Shown here in pieces: positions 41,880-50,507 of a stretch of 64,000 nt of DNA. Within the stretch, counting starts at the first letter, position 1. The number at the start of each line of letters is the position of its first letter. Made by a program: the position numbers and the translations under genes. The notes below the pieces were generated by a model. The model ran no database searches and was not told the DNA's origin. It worked only from the letters and a program-made list of their open reading frames with translations. This DNA is from CAZSDU01 sp963662525 (GTDB taxonomy: Bacteria; Bacteroidota; Bacteroidia; Bacteroidales; FEN-979), in assembly GCA_963662525.1 (NCBI GenBank), contig OY759717.1, positions 2,914,001-2,978,000 on the forward strand, given 5' to 3'.

Positions 41880-42443
41880 TTATTTCCGGATAATTTTGAA
41901 TTCTCCGTTTTCTTTTAGTTTAATGATGCGTGAAGGTCTTAGCGCAGGCGAATAGTTTTGCTGGTACTTCACAATATAATCAACATTTCTGGTGATGTCC
42001 GCCGAAATATCCTTAAATGAAAGGGGCGTCTTTTCTCCCGAAACATTGGCTGAGGTTGATACGATGGGTTTTCCGAAAAGTGCTATCAGCTGTTTACAAA
42101 ATACATCACGAACGATCCGGATGGCGATAGAATTGTCTTCGGCAACCACATTTTTTGCCAGGTTCCTGGCATTCGGGTAAATAATGGTCAGCGGAGTATC
42201 CACACTTTTCATCAGGTCCCAGGCAATTTCCGGAATGTTGCCGGCATAATGGTGTAATTTATCTGGATCATCCAATAAAACAATCAGGCTCTTCGTTTCC
42301 ATTCTTTTTTTCAGCAGGTAGATTTTTCCCACAGCCCTGTCATTTGTGGCATCACATCCTATGCCCCATAAAGTATCAGTCGGATTCAGGATCGTCCCCC
42401 CGGCCTTCAGTACTTCCACACATGCATTGATTTCTTGTATCAT
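41880..42443 (-). CDS. L-threonylcarbamoyladenylate synthase family protein (YrdC/Sua5-like)
   Basis: About 187 residues from ATG 42443 (MIQEINACVEVL); a TTG at 42452 could add three. It contains GGTILNPTDTLWGIGCDAT, the KRMETKSLIVLL segment and the IRIVRD..CKQLI and VSTSANVSG motifs of the YrdC fold, which makes threonylcarbamoyl-AMP for t6A modification of tRNAs reading ANN codons. It lacks the Sua5 C-terminal domain, so it is a short TsaC-type protein. It is 23 bp upstream of the TonB receptor gene. Confidence 0.9.
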   Translation of the reverse strand: MIQEINACVEVLKAGGTILNPTDTLWGIGCDATNDRAVGKIYLLKKRMETKSLIVLLDDPDKLHHYAGNIPEIAWDLMKSVDTPLTIIYPNARNLAKNVVAEDNSIAIRIVRDVFCKQLIALFGKPIVSTSANVSGEKTPLSFKDISADITRNVDYIVKYQQNYSPALRPSRIIKLKENGEFKIIRK

Positions 42444-42504
42444 GGAATTCAAAATGATCCTTTATTTTTAAGATAACGTTAAATATTCATGGATTGATAT
42501 ATAA

Positions 42505-43491
42505 TCAGCATCTTTTCAGCAAGAGACTTTCCGGAATTTTTTGTGCGCAATTAAAATGTCCTTCAGGACAATGTTTCAGGCCATGCAAGCCGCAAGGCCG
42601 GCAGGTAATGTTTTCAGGGATTTCTGCTACAAACGAATCTTCAGAAAGGGGACCGAACCCAAAATGGGGTACAGTGGAACAATATACGACAGTTACCGGT
42701 GCGTTCAATGCCGATGCCAGATGCATGGGGGCTGAATCATTGGTGAAGTTCATCCTGGCATCTCTCATTAAGGCGGCTGATTCCAGTAAACTTAAGCTGC
42801 CGGAAAGATCCTGTGTGTTCCCAGAACCTGATAATTCAATGATGTGTTGGCATAAATTTTTATCACCGGAAGCACCCAGCAGGTAAACCGGCCGGCCAGC
42901 CGGCATATTTTTGATCAGTTCAGCCCACCTTTCGGCCGGGTATTGCTTGGTAAACCAAAGTGAAGCCGGGGAAATGGTATAATAGGAGGCGATTTTGAAA
43001 CGGGAAACCATCTGAAAATCACTCTCAGATGGGTACAAGGCTGGTTTAACCTGCCCCGGGCCGGCAAGTGATTCAATCAGGGAAAGATTCCGTTCAATTT
43101 CATGCATGTTTTCCCTGATAATATGCGGAATTCTTCTGGTAAAAAGGAAAGAAAGCGGGTTTTTATCGAAGCCTATCTTCATTCCGGCTCCTGAAAAGGC
43201 AGTCATCAGGCCGGTTAACAGGAACCTTTGAAGATTAACCACCAGGTCATATTTGGCGAACCAAACCTGGTGCATAAGTTTGTCGAAGTTCAACAGCGAT
43301 CTAGTCTGTTTATCCCAGGTCAGCGTTTCATGCAGGTATGGATGAGCCTTGAAAAGTTCCTCCATGCCTTTTTTGACCAGAATATCAATGTCAGCAGAGG
43401 GAAAAGAAGCATGCAGTTTTTCCAGTACCGGTGTAGCCAGAATAACATCCCCAATGGACGCGGTTTGTATGACCAGGATCTTGTTCATCAT
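42505..43491 (-). CDS. Family 9 glycosyltransferase (heptosyltransferase-like)
   Basis: A 328-residue GT9 enzyme. It has the N-terminal ILVIQTASIGDVILATPVLEKLH motif, the mid-chain SPASLWFTKQYPAERWAELI segment and the C-terminal donor site FTNDSAPMHLASALNAPVTVVY. Such enzymes add heptose or related sugars to the lipopolysaccharide core. The start codon overlaps the dapD stop (ATGATGA), which implies coupling to dapD; the functional link is not obvious. Two ATGs are available (43491, 43488). Confidence 0.9.
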   Translation of the reverse strand: MMNKILVIQTASIGDVILATPVLEKLHASFPSADIDILVKKGMEELFKAHPYLHETLTWDKQTRSLLNFDKLMHQVWFAKYDLVVNLQRFLLTGLMTAFSGAGMKIGFDKNPLSFLFTRRIPHIIRENMHEIERNLSLIESLAGPGQVKPALYPSESDFQMVSRFKIASYYTISPASLWFTKQYPAERWAELIKNMPAGRPVYLLGASGDKNLCQHIIELSGSGNTQDLSGSLSLLESAALMRDARMNFTNDSAPMHLASALNAPVTVVYCSTVPHFGFGPLSEDSFVAEIPENITCRPCGLHGLKHCPEGHFNCAQKIPESLLLKRC

Positions 43492-44303
43492 ACGGGTACG
43501 TCAAATTCCCGCAGGGCCTGGTTAAGGGAGGTTTTTAAATCGGTGCTTGCTTTTCGCTTTCCGATGATCAGGGCACAGGGGACATGGAATTCACCGGCTG
43601 GAAATTGTTTTTTAACAGTACCGGGTATGACCACAGAACGGGAGGGAACCATGCCTTTATATTCCACTATTTCGTGTGATGAAACATCCAGTATTCGTGT
43701 GGAAGCGGTCAATACAACATTGGCTCCGAGAACGGCCTCCTGTTCTATCCTTACTCCTTCCACAATAATGCATCTTGAACCAATAAAACAATGATCTTCG
43801 ATAATAACCGGGGCAGCCTGTACCGGTTCGAGGACGCCACCAATCCCAACACCGCCACTGAGATGGACCTGCTTCCCGATCTGGGCGCATGAGCCTACTG
43901 TGGCCCAGGTATCTACCATGGTGCCACTATCCACATAAGCACCAATATTAATATAGGATGGCATCAGGACGACACCCGGTGCAATATATGCTCCGAAACG
44001 GGCAACAGCAGGAGGGACAACGCGGACCCCGAGTTTATCGTAACCACTTTTTAAGGGAATTTTATCGTAAAACTGAAAGGGTCCGACCTCGGTCATTTCC
44101 AGTTTCTGTATTGGAAAATACAGAATGACTGCTTTTTTAATCCATTCCCATACCACCCAGTTCTGATTGGTTTGTTCAGCAATACGTATTTTTCCCTGAT
44201 CCAATAAATGGATAACCTCCCTGACAGTCTCCTGTACGTTCGAGTCCTTCAGGAGTTTACGATCCTCCCATGCAGCATTAATAATGTTTTCTATACCCTT
44301 CAT
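43488..44303 (-). CDS. dapD: 2,3,4,5-tetrahydropyridine-2,6-dicarboxylate N-succinyltransferase
   Basis: A 271-residue DapD of the succinylase branch of lysine and meso-diaminopimelate synthesis. It has the left-handed beta-helix hexapeptide repeats (GAYIAPGVVLMPSYINIGAYVDSGTM, WATVGSCAQIG, VHLSGGVGIGGVLEP) and the C-terminal extension expected for this enzyme. Just upstream of the ATG there is an 11-bp gap and then an octamer tract. It is followed by a coupled GT9 gene. Its product feeds both lysine and peptidoglycan. Confidence 0.96.
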   Translation of the reverse strand: MKGIENIINAAWEDRKLLKDSNVQETVREVIHLLDQGKIRIAEQTNQNWVVWEWIKKAVILYFPIQKLEMTEVGPFQFYDKIPLKSGYDKLGVRVVPPAVARFGAYIAPGVVLMPSYINIGAYVDSGTMVDTWATVGSCAQIGKQVHLSGGVGIGGVLEPVQAAPVIIEDHCFIGSRCIIVEGVRIEQEAVLGANVVLTASTRILDVSSHEIVEYKGMVPSRSVVIPGTVKKQFPAGEFHVPCALIIGKRKASTDLKTSLNQALREFDVPV

Positions 44304-44314
44304 CCCTAATTATC

Positions 44315-44354
44315 CTGTTACTCTGTCACTCTGTTACTCTGTTACTCTGTCACC
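44315..44354. repeat. Octamer tandem repeat upstream of dapD
   Basis: Five units on the plus strand: CTGTTACT, CTGTCACT, CTGTTACT, CTGTTACT, CTGTCACC. The reverse complement AGTAACAG/AGTGACAG shares the GT(A/G)ACA core with the pyrK-pyrD tract but has the opposite orientation relative to its downstream gene. It begins 11 nt from the dapD ATG. Confidence 0.9.
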
Positions 44355-44399
44355 TTGCCAATTTTCCCCTTCAAAATTAGTTAAAAATTCAAATCTTCG

Positions 44400-44407
44400 T
44401 AACTTTG
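44400..44407 (+). promoter_or_regulatory. Candidate -7 box of the ruvX-def-TPR operon
   Basis: TAACTTTG, 16 nt before the ruvX ATG at 44424, fits TAnnTTTG. A near match TTA stands 20 nt upstream (44377-44379), so this is a moderate candidate for a full promoter. Confidence 0.5.
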
Positions 44408-44423
44408 CCCCGATTTTGAATGT

Positions 44424-44864
44424 ATGGGAAGGATACTCGCGATTGATTACGGGCAGAAAAGGGTAGGATTAGCTGTGACCGATGAGTTGAAACTCATTGC
44501 TAACGCTCTGACAACAGTAAGGACAATGGACCTGTTCCCTTATCTTGTGTCCTATGTACGGGATCACCAGGTGGAGTGTTTCGTGGTGGGAGAGCCAAGA
44601 CAAATGAATAACATAGCCTCTGAATCTTCCGTATTTATTGAACCTTTTGTGAAGAAATTGCGCAAAACATTTCCTGATATTCGGATGGAACGGGTTGATG
44701 AACGATTCACTTCGCTGATGGCCAGTCGCGCGATCAGGGAAGCAGGCTTGAAAAAAAAAGACCGTCAGAATAAAGCCCTGGTCGATGCTGTCAGTGCAAC
44801 CCTGATCCTCCAGTCATACATGGAAAAAATCAGCAACTCCTCAATCGTAAATCGTAAATCGTAA
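44424..44864 (+). CDS. ruvX: RuvX/YqgF-type Holliday junction resolvase-like protein
   Basis: A 146-residue RNase H-fold protein with the family landmarks ILAIDYGQKRVGLAVTDE, VGEPRQMN, RVDERFTSLMA and KALVDAVSATLILQSYM, which supply the acidic residues of the active site. RuvX is linked to Holliday-junction resolution and 16S rRNA 5'-end processing. The last residues (IVNRKS) are encoded by an ATCGTAA heptamer repeat and are not part of the family core, which ends around YMEK. It is followed by def after 6 bp. Confidence 0.93.
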   Translation: MGRILAIDYGQKRVGLAVTDELKLIANALTTVRTMDLFPYLVSYVRDHQVECFVVGEPRQMNNIASESSVFIEPFVKKLRKTFPDIRMERVDERFTSLMASRAIREAGLKKKDRQNKALVDAVSATLILQSYMEKISNSSIVNRKS

Positions 44865-44870
44865 ATCGAA
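44844..44870 (+). repeat. Heptamer tandem repeat between ruvX and def
   Basis: Three perfect ATCGTAA units (44844-44864) and a partial ATCGAA running up to the def ATG at 44871. The second and third units carry the end of ruvX and its stop codon (44862-44864). Confidence 0.85.
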
Positions 44871-45443
44871 ATGGTTTTACCCGTCGTAGCCTATGGACAT
44901 CCCGTCTTGAAGAAAGTTGCCGAGGATATTCCTCCTGATTATCCCCAGTTAAAAGAATTTATCATCGATATGTTTGACAGCATGTATGTTGCTGATGGCG
45001 TTGGTCTCGCTGCTCCCCAGGTGAACCGTTCAATCCGTTTATTCGTGATTGATGCTTCAGGGTATGCTGAAAAATTTCCGGAAGCCAATGGGTTTAAAAA
45101 AGTGTTCATCAACGCCAGAATTTATCAGGAAGAAGGGGAAGAAATTGCATTCAATGAAGGATGTCTGAGCTTTCCCGGGTTAAGGGAAGATATCATTCGG
45201 AAACCGGTCATTTACATCAGGTACCGGGATGAAAATTTTGAGGAAAAGGACGAAAAGTACGAGGGCGTTCTGGCTCGTATCATTCAACATGAATATGATC
45301 ATACCGAAGGTATCGTTTTTGTCGATCGTATATCCTCATTGCGTAAAATGCTGCTGAACCGGAGATTATCCGATATCTCCAAAGGGGAAGTTGAAGTGGA
45401 ATATAAAATGATATTCCCGGCCAGGAGAAAAGGCCGGAGATAA
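44871..45443 (+). CDS. def: Peptide deformylase
   Basis: A 190-residue deformylase that removes the formyl group from nascent chains. All three motifs are present: GVGLAAPQ (43-50), EGCLSFPG (Cys98, metal ligand) and HEYDH (140-144, with the metal-binding His pair and catalytic Glu141). Length and C-terminal basic tail are normal. It follows ruvX by 6 bp and precedes the TPR lipoprotein by 33 bp, so the three are likely one transcript. Confidence 0.96.
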   Translation: MVLPVVAYGHPVLKKVAEDIPPDYPQLKEFIIDMFDSMYVADGVGLAAPQVNRSIRLFVIDASGYAEKFPEANGFKKVFINARIYQEEGEEIAFNEGCLSFPGLREDIIRKPVIYIRYRDENFEEKDEKYEGVLARIIQHEYDHTEGIVFVDRISSLRKMLLNRRLSDISKGEVEVEYKMIFPARRKGRR

Positions 45444-45476
45444 ACCCCGAATTCTTTAATCTCAAACAAACTGTCC

Positions 45477-46043
45477 ATGAATAAGTCAAACTTTTTTTTA
45501 TTTGTCGGAATATTATTTTTCTTTTTTGGCTGTGGCCCTTCCCGTGAAAAATCAGTTAAAGCAATCATGAACCTGGATAAGCAGCTTTTTTCATCCGAAG
45601 CGGTGAGTTTTAATCGCGCCAAAGCTGACAGCCTGCTGGTCTTATACGATGTTTTCATCAAGGATCATCCAAAGGATTCCCTGAGGCCGGGGTTCCTCTT
45701 TAAGGCTGCTAACCTGGCTATGAACCTGAACAATGGCAATAAGGCGATTGCTTATTTCGACCAGTATATCAAAGACTATCCTGACGGTCAGAAAGTACCT
45801 ATCGGTATGTTCTTTAAGGCCTTTATATATGAGAACATGTTGAAAAATATCGATAAGGCCAGAGAAGCCTATCTGCAGTTTATCGAACGTTTTCCCAATA
45901 ATGAATTTGCTGATGATGCGCAGATGGCGCTTCAGAATCTCGGAAAATCACCGGATCAGATGGTCAGGGAGTTTGAAGCAAAGCGTAAAGCAGATAGTCT
46001 GGCCAATGCTAAGCAAATAAAAGGCAAGGCTAAGAGAAAGTAA
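45477..46043 (+). CDS. TPR lipoprotein (YbgF/BamD-like outline)
   Basis: A 188-residue lipoprotein (NFFLFVGILFFFFGCGPSR, with lipidation at Cys19). The mature chain has TPR-like helical pairs: PRPGFLFKAANLAMNLNN-type and AIAYFDQYIKDYPDG, then KAREAYLQFIERFPNNEFADDAQMALQNLG, which recalls the YbgF/BamD tandem repeat (F-P-N..A). The tail is Lys-rich. It may scaffold envelope proteins; no specific assignment is possible. It converges with cdaA across one base. Confidence 0.78.
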   Translation: MNKSNFFLFVGILFFFFGCGPSREKSVKAIMNLDKQLFSSEAVSFNRAKADSLLVLYDVFIKDHPKDSLRPGFLFKAANLAMNLNNGNKAIAYFDQYIKDYPDGQKVPIGMFFKAFIYENMLKNIDKAREAYLQFIERFPNNEFADDAQMALQNLGKSPDQMVREFEAKRKADSLANAKQIKGKAKRK

Positions 46044-46044
46044 T

Positions 46045-46827
46045 TTATTGAAATAATTCTTCCAGGATGGTTGAAAGGGCTGAAGGCGAAACTTCCCCGA
46101 TGATCTCGCCATCCACGCTGTAAGAGATTTGACCGCGTTCTTCCGACACGATAATGGCAACAGCATCAGATTTTTCAGTGACTCCGGCAGCAGATCGGTG
46201 ACGCAGGCCGAATTTAGCGGGTATGGTGGATTTGTTGGAAACAGGTAAAATGCAGCGGGCTGCCCTGATTTTATCCCCGACAATAATTACTGCCCCATCA
46301 TGCAGGGGACTGTTTTTAAAGAATATTGTTTCAAGCAGCGTTTCGGAAATTTTGGCATCAACGATCTGGCCGGTTTGTACGTAATGGGACAATTCACTTT
46401 GACGAGCAATTACGATCAGCGCTCCGGTCCGTGTTTCAGCCATCTTTTGACAGGCTTTCACGATTTTATTCACATCCAGATTCACCGGGTTGTTGATTTT
46501 AAATTTCCAGAATAGAAAGCGCTTCCGCTGATTTTTTATTATCCGGGTATTTCCAACCATCAGCAGGAATTGCCTGATCTCGGGTTGAAATACCACGATG
46601 AGAGCAATTACTCCCACGCTGATAAACTGTCCGAGGATCTCGCTGAGCAGTTGCATCTGGAGTGCCTTGACTACCTTCCAGATAAGGTATACGGCAATAA
46701 TACCAATAAAAATCCGGATTGCTGCTGTCCCTTTCACAAGATTGTAAATCTCGTAAAGTAAAATGGCAAAAAGGATTATATCGATAAAATCGACAATACG
46801 CAAACTGAAAAGGCCTGTCACTAGCAT
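46045..46827 (-). CDS. cdaA: Diadenylate cyclase, CdaA type
   Basis: A 260-residue membrane enzyme that makes cyclic di-AMP from two ATP. Three hydrophobic helices within about 8-80 precede the DAC domain. That domain holds the catalytic motifs DGA (177-179, in SPLHDGAVII) and RHR (209-211, in GLRHRSAAG). c-di-AMP governs turgor and wall homeostasis. Its gene overlaps the folP end by 7 bp, the usual folP-cdaA order in Bacteroidota, so folP translation probably feeds cdaA. No CdaR-like regulator is nearby. Confidence 0.95.
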   Translation of the reverse strand: MLVTGLFSLRIVDFIDIILFAILLYEIYNLVKGTAAIRIFIGIIAVYLIWKVVKALQMQLLSEILGQFISVGVIALIVVFQPEIRQFLLMVGNTRIIKNQRKRFLFWKFKINNPVNLDVNKIVKACQKMAETRTGALIVIARQSELSHYVQTGQIVDAKISETLLETIFFKNSPLHDGAVIIVGDKIRAARCILPVSNKSTIPAKFGLRHRSAAGVTEKSDAVAIIVSEERGQISYSVDGEIIGEVSPSALSTILEELFQ

Positions 46828-47630
46828 TCTGCAAAAGTAAGATAATTTACCAAGCTGACAGCTTCCATGGCTTCTTTCACGTCATGAACACGGAGTATAT
46901 CGGCACCTTTGAGCAATGAGATGGTATGGAGTACTGTGCTGGCATTTAATGCAGCTGCAGGTTTGATATTTAGTGCCCGAGTGATCATCGATTTGCGTGA
47001 AAGTCCTACAGCCAAAGGATATCCAAGAGTTTTAAAGGAATCAAGCCGTGACAGCAGGGAGAAATTATGTTCCAAGGTTTTTCCGAAGCCGAATCCGGGA
47101 TCTATAATGATTTCAAGAATCCCAGAATTCCGGGCCATGCTGGTTTGCTGCTCAAAGAAATAGCTTACTTCGGCCACGACATCAGAATATTCAGGATTTT
47201 GCTGCATGTTGCCGGGTGTGCCTTTCATATGCATGAGGATATAGGGGACTTTCAGGGCAGCAACGGTTTCCAGCATCCCGGGGTCAAATCTACCCCCATA
47301 AATATCATTGATCATGTCAGCTCCGTGTTCCACCATTGCCCGGGCGATCAAGGGGCGGTAGGTATCCACCGACAGCAAAATACCCGGGAAGTGATGACGA
47401 ATAGCCTTGATAGCGGGAAGCAGGCGTTCCAATTCCCCTGTCTGGCAAATCTCTATGGCTCCCGGACGGGTGGAAACCGCCCCGAGATCAATGATTGCAG
47501 CTCCTTCATCAAGCATTTGTTCCACCCTCTTCAACTGAGAATCCAGGCTAAGGTAATGTCCCCCATCATAAAATGAATCGGGAGTCAGGTTCAGAATGCC
47601 CATGATGGCTGGTAGTTTCAGGTTCAGCAT
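46821..47630 (-). CDS. folP: Dihydropteroate synthase
   Basis: A 269-residue DHPS that condenses dihydropterin pyrophosphate with p-aminobenzoate, the sulfonamide target. Typical segments are MGILNLTPDSFYDGG, IIDLGAVSTRPGA, IDPGFGFGKTLEHN and PYILMHMKGTPGNMQ; loop residues are conventional. The 7-bp overlap with cdaA indicates one transcript with coupled translation. A TACATTTG box lies upstream at 47676-47683 on the minus strand. It diverges from the DUF1599 gene. Confidence 0.95.
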   Translation of the reverse strand: MLNLKLPAIMGILNLTPDSFYDGGHYLSLDSQLKRVEQMLDEGAAIIDLGAVSTRPGAIEICQTGELERLLPAIKAIRHHFPGILLSVDTYRPLIARAMVEHGADMINDIYGGRFDPGMLETVAALKVPYILMHMKGTPGNMQQNPEYSDVVAEVSYFFEQQTSMARNSGILEIIIDPGFGFGKTLEHNFSLLSRLDSFKTLGYPLAVGLSRKSMITRALNIKPAAALNASTVLHTISLLKGADILRVHDVKEAMEAVSLVNYLTFAEC

Positions 47631-47675
47631 TACGATTATCAGTTTTCAGTAGATTGTCGTGCCCGGGGTTGATGA

Positions 47676-47683
47676 CAAATGTA
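47676..47683 (-). promoter_or_regulatory. Candidate -7 box of the folP-cdaA operon
   Basis: TACATTTG on the minus strand, 45 nt before the folP ATG, fits TAnnTTTG; no TTG at -33. The divergent DUF1599 gene has only a poor TAATTTCG at 47729-47736. Confidence 0.35.
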
Positions 47684-47761
47684 GGAAATGTATGATAAAG
47701 TATGAGCCAGGGTTATCGTATTTTTTTTTAATTTCGCTTCAGCAAATCGAATAATCGTTTT

Positions 47762-48313
47762 ATGGGTTCTGATACGAAAACTAAAGGACAATTTGAGGGT
47801 ATAATTCAGATCTGCAGGGAAATTTTCCTGACTAAAATGAAGGATTATGGAACTGCCTGGAGAATACTCAGAACTCCTTCTCTTACTGATCAGATCTATA
47901 TTAAAGCGCAGCGAATCAGAAGCATTGATGATAAAGGCAATCAGAAAATAGAGGAAGGAATCCGTCCTGAATTTATCGGTATCGTGAACTATTCCGTGAT
48001 TGCCCTGATCCAGTTGGAACTGGGAACGGAAAAAACCCTTAACCTTTCTATGGATGAAGGAACCGCATTATATGATAAATACATCAATGCTGCCCGCGAC
48101 TTGATGCTGAATAAGAATCATGATTACGATGAAGCATGGAGAAACATGCGCCTGAGTTCACTTACCGATATTATTCTGATGAAAATACTGAGAATAAAAC
48201 AGATCGAAGATAACCAGGGCATAACATTTATTTCGGAAGGGGTAGATGCCAATTATTACGACATGATTAACTATGCCATCTTTGCTTTGATTAAAATGGA
48301 ATATGAGAATTAG
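47762..48313 (+). CDS. DUF1599 domain protein
   Basis: A 183-residue protein made of two copies of the DUF1599 unit, each with (K/N)-x-(K/H)-D-Y-(G/D)-x-A-W-R-x-(L/M)-R-x-x-S-L-T-D: residues about 10-90 and 100-183. It is cytoplasmic by sequence. The repeated acidic and Trp residues recall nucleotide-pyrophosphohydrolase-like (MazG-type) all-helical folds, but I cannot assign an activity. It opens an operon with the BT_3928-like protein (11-bp overlap), the ABC permease, tpiA and prmA, an arrangement I recall from other Bacteroidota. Confidence 0.85.
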   Translation: MGSDTKTKGQFEGIIQICREIFLTKMKDYGTAWRILRTPSLTDQIYIKAQRIRSIDDKGNQKIEEGIRPEFIGIVNYSVIALIQLELGTEKTLNLSMDEGTALYDKYINAARDLMLNKNHDYDEAWRNMRLSSLTDIILMKILRIKQIEDNQGITFISEGVDANYYDMINYAIFALIKMEYEN

Positions 48314-49412
48314 CAGAACTGTTTTTCGTATCCTTGTCGGACTGGTCTTTATCTTTTCCGGCTTTGTGAAAGGGATAGACCCCCTGGGAACAGTATATCG
48401 CATGGATGATTACTTCCAGGCGTTCAATCTTGTCTGGGCCATGCCTTTCTCCCTTTACCTGACCATCTTTTTATGTGTTCTCGAATTTTCAATCGGCGTT
48501 AGTCTGCTGTTTAATCTCTGGATTCGTAAAACAGCATGGATTTTACTGCCAATGATGACTTTTTTTACTATCCTGACATTTTTTGATGCAGTATTTAACC
48601 TGGTACCCGATTGCGGTTGTTTTGGTGATGCAATAAAATTGACCAATGTCCAGACTTTCATGAAGAACCTTCTCCTGATGGCTTTGGTCATTCCTGTTTT
48701 TTTCTGGAAAAATAAATATAGAAGTGCGCTACCTCTATTCGCTGAGATCATTATCCTTTTTCTGACGCTGGTTTCTTATGCAGGTATAAGTATTTATTGC
48801 TATAATCATTTGCCGTTGATCGACTTCATGGTCTGGAAAACTGGAAAAAATGTAAATCAAACCACGACTTTACCTGTAAAATTCTATGTGACCTATAAAA
48901 ACCGCCATACAGGTGAAGAAAAAGAATTCATAGCTCCTGATTATCCCTGGAATGATAGTATATGGTTATCCAACTGGATTTTTAAAAGCCAGCGTGTGGA
49001 AGACCCGAACCGTAATCAGGGGAATATCCTGAGGGTAGAAGATGAACATGGTAACATTATCACTTCCAGTATACTTGAAAATCCATCCTTCCAGTTTATT
49101 ATCGTAGCCTACGACTTGGCAAAGGCTGATCCTGTTGGCTTTCTGAAAATACTCCCTTTCTATAAAAGTGTTTTGAATGACGGCTACTCTTTTATCTGCC
49201 TCACCAGTACCTTACCCTCGGAAGTTAAAAAATTCAGGATTGCCAATGGTACTGCATTTGAATACTATTACGCTGATGATGTGGTACTTAAAACAATGGT
49301 AAGAGCCAATCCGGGATTAATTTTACTAAAAAATGGCGTTGTCCTTGCCAAATGGCATTATCATGATTTCCCGTCTTACGATGAGGTTCGACGGAATTAT
49401 TTGGAGAAATAA
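48303..49412 (+). CDS. BT_3928-like DoxX/MauE membrane protein with Trx-like C-terminus
   Basis: A 369-residue protein. Residues 1-165 form about four or five membrane helices of the DoxX/MauE type, with DCGCFGDAIKLTN (about 102-114) as the redox-like Cys motif. The soluble remainder (about 180-369) ends with ANPGLILLKNGVVLAKWHYHDFP, which resembles the last strands of a thioredoxin-like fold, though no CxxC is visible there. It may couple membrane redox chemistry to periplasmic thiols. The start overlaps the DUF1599 gene by 11 bp. Confidence 0.83.
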   Translation: MRISRTVFRILVGLVFIFSGFVKGIDPLGTVYRMDDYFQAFNLVWAMPFSLYLTIFLCVLEFSIGVSLLFNLWIRKTAWILLPMMTFFTILTFFDAVFNLVPDCGCFGDAIKLTNVQTFMKNLLLMALVIPVFFWKNKYRSALPLFAEIIILFLTLVSYAGISIYCYNHLPLIDFMVWKTGKNVNQTTTLPVKFYVTYKNRHTGEEKEFIAPDYPWNDSIWLSNWIFKSQRVEDPNRNQGNILRVEDEHGNIITSSILENPSFQFIIVAYDLAKADPVGFLKILPFYKSVLNDGYSFICLTSTLPSEVKKFRIANGTAFEYYYADDVVLKTMVRANPGLILLKNGVVLAKWHYHDFPSYDEVRRNYLEK

Positions 49413-49427
49413 AGCGGGACACAGCTC

Positions 49428-50507
49428 ATGGGTAATTTCATTATCAAGCGGCTTGGGTACGGCATTCTGGTACTTTTCGGGGTAGTAGTGGTTGTTTTTT
49501 TTCTCTTCAACATTCTGCCTGGAGATCCGGCAAGGATGATGCTTGGACAAAGAGCTGACATCGCTTCCGTTGAAGCCATCAACAAAGATCTGGGTCTGGA
49601 TAAACCACTCCCTGTCCAGTTCCTCAATTATCTTAACGATCTCTCTCCTCTTTCTTTTCACAATGCCACCTCTGCAGAAAGCTACTGGTATCTGGATCAC
49701 AGGAAATATGGAGGTACAGTGACACTGTTAACTGCAGGCAGTTACTCACTGGTATTAAAAGAACCTTACCTGAGGCAATCCTATCAGTCGAAAAGGAATG
49801 TTTCAGAGATCCTTGCAGAAGGTTTTATCAATACCATTATCCTTGCTCTGGTCTCGATGGCTTTTGCCATTGTTGCAGGGATTGGCATCGGTATTGTTTG
49901 TGCCATTAAGAAGAATAGCATTATTGATAAAGTATCCCTGGTGTTTTCCGTACTTGGGATGTCTTTACCTTCTTTTTTTGCTGCTATCCTTAATGCCTGG
50001 ATATTTGCTTTTGTTCTGGCTGGAATTACCGGGCTTAACATGTCGGGAAGTCTTTATTCGGTGGATGATTTCGGTAGGTTTGAGTACATCGACTTTAAAA
50101 ACCTTATCCTCCCGGCCCTGACCCTTGGTTTGCGCCCACTGGCTGTCATTGTTGTACTCACCAGGAACTCTCTGCTGGATGTATTATCACAGGATTATAT
50201 CCGCACTGCCAGAGCCAAAGGACTAAGCAAATCAAGGATAATCATGAAGCATGCCTTGAAAAATGCCATGAATCCGGTAGTGACAGCTATTTCCGGCTGG
50301 ATGGCTTCCTTATTGGCCGGAGCAGTTTTCGTTGAGTTTGTTTTCGACTGGAAAGGCATTGGGGTAGTCATTGTTAATGCCCTGGATAAGTATGATTTTC
50401 CGGTGATCATGGGAGCAGTTCTTTTTGTGTCCATCATCCTGATTGTGATCAATATCCTGGTGGATATTCTCTATGGTTTGCTTGATCCCAGGATCAGAAT
50501 ACAATGA
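49428..50507 (+). CDS. Orphan peptide-type ABC transporter permease (DppB/OppB-like)
   Basis: A 359-residue membrane protein with the full BPD_transp_1 fold: six or so helices, the N-terminal FNILPGDPARMMLGQ segment typical of DppB, and the EAA-like coupling loop RTARAKGLSKSRIIMKHALKNA. An insertion at about 70-125 enlarges the periplasmic loop after the first helix. DppB normally works with DppC, two ATPases and a binding protein, none of which is in the window. It lies between a DoxX protein and tpiA, so the partners must be elsewhere or it acts differently. Confidence 0.9.
   Translation: MGNFIIKRLGYGILVLFGVVVVVFFLFNILPGDPARMMLGQRADIASVEAINKDLGLDKPLPVQFLNYLNDLSPLSFHNATSAESYWYLDHRKYGGTVTLLTAGSYSLVLKEPYLRQSYQSKRNVSEILAEGFINTIILALVSMAFAIVAGIGIGIVCAIKKNSIIDKVSLVFSVLGMSLPSFFAAILNAWIFAFVLAGITGLNMSGSLYSVDDFGRFEYIDFKNLILPALTLGLRPLAVIVVLTRNSLLDVLSQDYIRTARAKGLSKSRIIMKHALKNAMNPVVTAISGWMASLLAGAVFVEFVFDWKGIGVVIVNALDKYDFPVIMGAVLFVSIILIVINILVDILYGLLDPRIRIQ

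Noticed and set aside
34112..44354. Octamer tracts as CRISPR-like repeats
   Set aside because: Units are 8 bp, directly adjacent, with no spacers and no cas genes.
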